DNA of 17,214 nucleotides. Origin: Candidatus Omnitrophota bacterium (GTDB lineage: Bacteria; Omnitrophota; Gorgyraeia; Tantalellales; Tantalellaceae). The notes beneath the pieces were generated by a model. That model did not search any database. It saw only the letters and a program-made list of their open reading frames with translations, and was not told the DNA's origin. The translations under genes were made by a program, and so were the position numbers. The stretch lies in contig JAUWWB010000007.1 of NCBI GenBank assembly GCA_030617085.1, positions 1 through 17,214 on the forward strand, read 5' to 3'. Below, piece after piece: positions 14,194 through 17,214 of the stretch. Each line of letters begins with the position of its first letter. Within the stretch, counting starts at the first letter, position 1.

Positions 14194-14228
14194 AGGTTTT
14201 AGGTTCTAGGTTCTAGGTTTTAGGTTCT
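14194..14228. repeat. Heptamer array C2 (AGGTTCT type)
   Basis: Five 7-bp units, AGGTTTT, AGGTTCT, AGGTTCT, AGGTTTT and AGGTTCT, on the plus strand. This is the reverse orientation of the CCTAAAA-type array at 14274-14336. Its left edge touches the ymdB ribosome binding site. Confidence 0.85.
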
Positions 14229-14252
14229 TTTTGACTACGCTTTTTCTAAATT

Positions 14253-14269
14253 GGCGGCCGAAGGCCGCC
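14253..14269. repeat. GC palindrome between the two inverted heptamer arrays
   Basis: GGCGGCC (14253-14259) pairs with GGCCGCC (14263-14269) with a 3-nt loop. No T-run follows on the minus strand. It sits centrally between arrays C2 and C3, giving the spacer an overall inverted-repeat plan. Confidence 0.6.
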
Positions 14270-14273
14270 CCAA

Positions 14274-14336
14274 CCTAAAACCTATAACCTATCACCTATC
14301 ACCTATAACCTATCACCTATCACCTAAAACCTATTT
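14274..14336. repeat. Heptamer array C3 (CCTATCA type), nine units
   Basis: Nine consecutive 7-bp units, all starting CCTA: CCTAAAA, CCTATAA, CCTATCA twice, CCTATAA, CCTATCA twice, CCTAAAA and CCTATTT. The longest array in the window. The rny TAG stop (14331-14333) is in the last unit. Confidence 0.88.
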
Positions 14337-15902
14337 AGCATACTCAACCGACCTCGTCTCCCGGATCACGACGACCTTGATCTGGCCGGGGTACTGCATG
14401 CCGTTCTCTATCTTCTGCTTGATCTCATGGGCCATCACGGCCGCCTTCGCGTCATCGATCCTGTCAGGCTGGACTATAACGCGGATCTCGCGGCCGGCCT
14501 GAATGGCGTATGTCTTCTCCACTCCTTCGAATTCGTTGGCGATGGCTTCCAGATTATCCAGCCTTTTTATATAGAACTCCAGCGTCTCGCGCCTGGCCCC
14601 GGGACGGCTCGCGCTTATTGCATCCGCCGCCTGCGCGAGGACCGCGAGGAGCGTCTTCGCATCCACGTCCCCGTGGTGGGCGGCGACGGCGTGGATCACG
14701 GTAGCCGGCTCACCGAACCTTTTGGCAAGGTCCGAACCCAGCTGCGCGTGGGTCCCTTCCATTTCATGGGTGACCGCCTTGCCGATATCGTGAAGCGCCC
14801 CGATCCGTTTCGCCAGGTTAACATCCAGCCTCAGTTCCCCTGCCATCGTAGCCATCAGGTACGCGGTCTCCCTTGAATGCTGCAGGACATTCTGGCCGTA
14901 GCTGGTGCGGAATTTCAACCTGCCGAAAAGACGCACGAGTTCCGAATGGACGCCATGTATTCCCAGGTCCAGGAGCGTGTTCTCACCTTCTTCCTTTATC
15001 GTCGCTTCCATCTCCTTTTTTACTTTTGCCACAACTTCTTCGATGCGCCCGGGGTGGATCCTGCCGTCTTCAAGCAGCCGCTCCAGCGAGATCCTGGCTA
15101 TCTCCCGCCGGAACTTGTCAAATCCCGAGATTATCACGGCCTCCGGCGTGTCGTCTATGATGATATCCACCCCCGTGGCCATCTCCAGGGCGCGAATATT
15201 CCTGCCTTCCCTTCCTATGATCCTGCCTTTCATCTCTTCGGAGGGGAGGTTCACCACGCTCACGGTCATTTCCACCGTCTGGTCCACCGCGCATTTCTGG
15301 ATCGCCAGGCCCACGATCTTCCTTGCCTCCTTGTCGGCCCTGTCTTTGGTGTCCTCCTGGATCCTCTTGATGGTGTACGCCGCGTCCCGCCGCGCCTCTT
15401 CTTCCATTTTCTTCATCAGCAGCTTTTTGGCCTGCTCGGCGCTCATGCCGGAGACCTCCTCCAGCCACTTCTTTTCTTTCTGGAGCAGCCTGTCCAGCTC
15501 CGCTTTCCGGCGGCCGGTTTCCTCGATACCACGCTTCAATCGTTCCTCGGCGTTCGCCATCTCCTTCTGTTTCTGTTCGATAAGCTCGGCCTTCCTGTCG
15601 ATGTTCTCTTCCCTTTGGAGAAGGCGTTTTTCCATGGCCAGGATCTCTTTCCTCCGCTCTTTCGATTCCTGTTCTAACTCGGCCCTCATCTTGAGCGAAA
15701 GGTCCTTGGCTTCAAGCATGGATTCTCTTTTCCGGCGTTCCGCCTCGACTTTTGAATCCTGTATTATGGTCTTCGCCCTCTCTTCGGCGCGTTTCACCTT
15801 CATCCTGGCGGTGTATTTCCTCAGGACATATCCAAGAAAAAAGAAAAAAACGCAACCCAGAAACGCGAAACCCGCATAGTTCAGTCGTATGTTGTTTAGC
15901 AT
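14331..15902 (-). CDS. rny: Ribonuclease Y
   Basis: A 523-residue membrane-anchored endoribonuclease that starts decay of 5'-monophosphorylated mRNA. A single N-terminal transmembrane segment (about 9-28, with CVFFFFLGYVL) is followed by a long charged coiled coil (about 30-195). A KH domain has the GXXG loop in GREGRN (230-235). An HD domain has the HD pair in ALHDIGK (371-372) and a second metal site around HAVAAHHGD. Size matches the usual 510-520. The frame stays open 17 codons upstream, but I use the ATG at 15900-15902, which has GGGAGGA 5 nt upstream and precedes the membrane anchor directly. It ends in heptamer array C3 and is followed by ymdB. Confidence 0.97.
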   Translation of the reverse strand: MLNNIRLNYAGFAFLGCVFFFFLGYVLRKYTARMKVKRAEERAKTIIQDSKVEAERRKRESMLEAKDLSLKMRAELEQESKERRKEILAMEKRLLQREENIDRKAELIEQKQKEMANAEERLKRGIEETGRRKAELDRLLQKEKKWLEEVSGMSAEQAKKLLMKKMEEEARRDAAYTIKRIQEDTKDRADKEARKIVGLAIQKCAVDQTVEMTVSVVNLPSEEMKGRIIGREGRNIRALEMATGVDIIIDDTPEAVIISGFDKFRREIARISLERLLEDGRIHPGRIEEVVAKVKKEMEATIKEEGENTLLDLGIHGVHSELVRLFGRLKFRTSYGQNVLQHSRETAYLMATMAGELRLDVNLAKRIGALHDIGKAVTHEMEGTHAQLGSDLAKRFGEPATVIHAVAAHHGDVDAKTLLAVLAQAADAISASRPGARRETLEFYIKRLDNLEAIANEFEGVEKTYAIQAGREIRVIVQPDRIDDAKAAVMAHEIKQKIENGMQYPGQIKVVVIRETRSVEYAK

Positions 15903-15907
15903 GTCTA

Positions 15908-15914
15908 TCCTCCC
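15908..15914 (-). promoter_or_regulatory. Shine-Dalgarno that fixes the rny start
   Basis: GGGAGGA on the minus strand, 5 nt before the ATG at 15902. It argues against the in-frame ATG at 15953, which lies in the 3' strand of the structured leader described at 15938-16023. Confidence 0.85.
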
Positions 15915-15937
15915 TTTTGATGAGGACGCCGCGGAAC

Positions 15938-16023
15938 GAAGACGCTCAGACATTAAGGAAAATCAAGCTCCTGTCCGTACGGATCTTGCTCCCCTTCCGG
16001 GGGCAAGCGATGTCTGTCTCTTC
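15938..16023 (-). ncRNA. Candidate structured RNA / leader element upstream of rny
   Basis: In minus-strand RNA the two ends pair. GAAGA (16019-16023) and CAGACAT (16010-16016) pair with ATGTCTG (15947-15953) and TCTTC (15938-15942), giving 12 base pairs with one 2x4 internal loop. Inside, CTTGC plus CCCC pair with GGGG and GCAAG, with one bulged A and a GGAA tetraloop. A short TCC/GGA hairpin with a GTAC loop and an AGGA/TCCT hairpin follow. This is a multibranched fold of 86 nt between the cyclo-ligase stop and the rny ribosome binding site. I do not recognise an Rfam family. It could be a cis-regulator of rny, a 3' UTR-derived RNA or an unusual 6S-like RNA. Folded by eye only. Confidence 0.4.
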
Positions 16024-16031
16024 TGATATGG

Positions 16032-16619
16032 CTAATCGGTGATAACCCGCGATACGGGCATGTCATGATGGTTCGAGGGCAGGCATCCTACTACCTGAAA
16101 ATGAAAGGCCAGTCCGATAGTCTTTGCCGAAGATAGATCGTCGTTCGCGAGGAACCTGTCGTAACATCCCTTTCCTCTGCCTAATCTGATATTTTTCCTG
16201 TCGTAAGCTATGGCAGGTATCACGATGAGATCTATCTCCTTCAACGGCACTGTCCTGGCGAGCCCGTCCTTCGGCTCGTAAATACCGAGAGGGCCTTTCT
16301 CCAGGCAATCTATTGCTGTAAGCTCGGACGCTATTATCGTTTGATTGCGCGGCTCGACATAAGGAACCGCCACCCTTTTACCCCGTTCCAATGCCTCTTT
16401 GATAAAATAGAAAGTACCTACTTCCGTAGGCAAAGAAACATATGCCATGACCGTCTTGCTGTCCCGGAATTCCTCGCTGGCAAGAAGCTCCCGCTGTATC
16501 TTGAGACTCCTCTGGTCCCTCAGCGAAACATCCTGGTCCCGCAGACGCCTGATTATCTCCTTTCTGACTTCCTCTTTTTTCTTCCTTACGATATCTATAA
16601 TATCTTCTCTCTTGTCCAT
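16032..16619 (-). CDS. ygfA: 5-formyltetrahydrofolate cyclo-ligase
   Basis: A 195-residue MTHFS-family enzyme that converts 5-formyl-THF plus ATP to 5,10-methenyl-THF in cytoplasmic one-carbon metabolism. An N-terminal helical region with basic residues (KEEVRKEIIRRLR) is typical. The core has MAYVSLPTEVGT. The signature is IPAIAYDRKNIRLGRGKGCYDRFL (GRGKGCYDR at 147-155, a variant of the usual GRGGGYYDR). Length is normal. I start at ATG 16617-16619, since an upstream TTG has no support; the Shine-Dalgarno sequence is weak. It lies 33 nt after iscU and is followed by the structured spacer and rny. In several proteobacteria the same enzyme gene neighbours 6S RNA and rny. Confidence 0.93.
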   Translation of the reverse strand: MDKREDIIDIVRKKKEEVRKEIIRRLRDQDVSLRDQRSLKIQRELLASEEFRDSKTVMAYVSLPTEVGTFYFIKEALERGKRVAVPYVEPRNQTIIASELTAIDCLEKGPLGIYEPKDGLARTVPLKEIDLIVIPAIAYDRKNIRLGRGKGCYDRFLANDDLSSAKTIGLAFHFQVVGCLPSNHHDMPVSRVITD

Positions 16620-16652
16620 GATATCACTTGTCAATATTATACACCAATATCA

Positions 16653-17036
16653 TTAAATATGCTTCCTTTTTTCATGGTAGCTGTCAATCGCTTTCCGCAG
16701 GGCCTCCCCGGCAAGGACCGAGCAGTGGACCTTGACTTCAGGCAATCCGCCCAGGGCCTCTACCACCGCCTCGTTCGACAGCCCGGCGACCTCCTCAACG
16801 GTCTTCCCCTTGATCAACTCGGTGAGTATGGAACTTGACGCTATCGCCGCGCCGCACCCGAAAGTCCTGAACCTGGCATCGGTTATAACCCCTTCCCCAT
16901 CGACCTTTATATGCAGCTCCATGATATCCCCGCAAACGGGACTACCGACCTTCCCCGTCCCACTGGGATCCTCGATCACCCCCACATTCCTGGGATTTTT
17001 GAAATGATCCATCACTTTCTCTGAATATTCCACCAC
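16653..17036 (-). CDS. iscU: IscU/NifU-type iron-sulfur cluster scaffold
   Basis: A 127-residue scaffold on which Fe-S clusters are assembled from cysteine-desulfurase sulfur. All three cluster-ligand cysteines are present: PVCGD (C35, with the usual Asp 37), FGCGAAIA (C61) and VHCSVLA (C105). Length matches the IscU core or the NifU N-terminal domain; no C-terminal NifU domain follows. Start is a GTG (17034-17036), with GAGGA about 8 nt upstream; the next codon is also GTG. A cysteine desulfurase gene would be expected just beyond the right edge. Its clusters could serve the ferredoxin and oxidoreductase encoded downstream. Confidence 0.95.
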   Translation of the reverse strand: MVEYSEKVMDHFKNPRNVGVIEDPSGTGKVGSPVCGDIMELHIKVDGEGVITDARFRTFGCGAAIASSSILTELIKGKTVEEVAGLSNEAVVEALGGLPEVKVHCSVLAGEALRKAIDSYHEKRKHI

Positions 17037-17053
17037 GGTTGCTTCCTCTTTCT

Positions 17054-17074
17054 AGGTTTTAGGTTATAGGTTTA
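17054..17074. repeat. Heptamer array C4 (AGGTTTT type)
   Basis: Three 7-bp units, AGGTTTT, AGGTTAT and AGGTTTA, on the plus strand, upstream of the iscU ribosome binding site. Same family as C1 to C3 and same orientation as C2. Confidence 0.7.
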
Positions 17075-17112
17075 AACCCTGAAACCACACAAGATTTAGG
17101 CTACCCCGAACC

Positions 17113-17214
17113 AAAACCCTCTGTCATCCTGAAAAACCCTCTGTCATCCTGAAAAACCCTCTGTCATCCTGAAAAACCCTCTGTCATCCTGAAAAACCCT
17201 CTGTCATCCTGAAA
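17113..17214. repeat. 20-bp tandem repeat array, continues past the window
   Basis: The unit CTGTCATCCTGAAAAACCCT repeats perfectly with a 20-bp period from 17121. There are four full copies plus 14 bases, and AAAACCCT precedes the first copy. There are no variable spacers, so it is a tandem satellite and not a CRISPR array. TGTCATCCTGA heads are common in dispersed bacterial repeats (from memory). Its true length cannot be seen. Confidence 0.92.

Noticed and set aside
14905..15879. Plus-strand Ser/Phe-rich frame opposite rny
   Set aside because: Its composition is the mirror of the charged coiled coil of RNase Y on the other strand.
15903..15953. 17-codon longer start of RNase Y
   Set aside because: It lacks a ribosome binding site, overlaps a structured region, and would place a polar segment before the membrane anchor.
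15938..16023. SRP (4.5S) RNA or 6S RNA
   Set aside because: The GGAA loop followed by GGGGAGCAAG recalls SRP RNA, but the required GGUCAGG strand is missing. 6S RNA is expected near the cyclo-ligase gene, but this element is about half its usual length and downstream of that gene.
16636..16641. Internal promoter for the cyclo-ligase gene
   Set aside because: A perfect minus-strand TATAAT is present, but no -35-like hexamer lies 16-18 nt upstream and the region is AT-rich.
17113..17214. CRISPR array
   Set aside because: Units are joined head to tail with no spacers, and no cas gene is present.

Overview
The window is a bacterial chromosomal segment in which every gene I can support lies on the minus strand, so transcription runs from the right edge to the left. 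The gene set is mostly housekeeping: Fe-S scaffold, folate, RNA decay, exonuclease VII, isoprenoid precursor synthesis, a 2-oxoacid:ferredoxin oxidoreductase, and GluRS, GlnRS and tRNA-Gln. A GC-leaning coding style, a low-oxygen ferredoxin enzyme, a true GlnRS and spacers packed with short repeats suggest an uncultivated anaerobic lineage. My best guess is Candidatus Omnitrophota (OP3) or a relative. That is inference from gene content and repeat style, not proof.

Layout from the right, in transcription order. (1) A 20-bp tandem repeat runs off the right edge, followed by iscU and the 5-formyltetrahydrofolate cyclo-ligase gene. (2) A 129-nt spacer holds a candidate structured RNA, then come rny (RNase Y), a ymdB-type phosphoesterase gene, xseA, xseB and dxs, mostly 7 to 14 nt apart. 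(3) dxs is followed after 7 nt by a four-subunit 2-oxoacid:ferredoxin oxidoreductase (ferredoxin, alpha, beta, gamma; probably VorDBAC). (4) A four-helix-bundle S23-type gene sits between two oppositely oriented heptamer arrays. (5) gltX and glnS are coupled, then come a KtrA/TrkA-like RCK gene and tRNA-Gln(CUG) with terminator hairpins. (6) The left 2.7 kb looks accessory: a small GIY-YIG protein, a DUF429 protein and a GH3-family acyl-adenylating enzyme, with GGGGTCAG-type palindromes or half-palindromes at their junctions.

The genes make functional sense together. IscU supplies Fe-S clusters needed by the oxidoreductase and its ferredoxin subunit. Dxs and the oxidoreductase both use thiamine diphosphate and 2-oxoacids. 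RNase Y and YmdB are neighbours in other bacteria too. GluRS, GlnRS and a tRNA-Gln lie within about 4 kb.

The most unusual feature is a set of eight short spacer arrays from three unrelated sequence families (CCCCAGT, CGAACTA and CCTATAA types). All have an exact 7-bp period. In all six cases where an array follows a gene, that gene's TAG stop codon lies inside the array, and two proteins carry C-terminal tails translated from repeat DNA. A second candidate for something undescribed is the multibranched RNA between the cyclo-ligase gene and rny. No gene-free stretch exceeds 300 bases.
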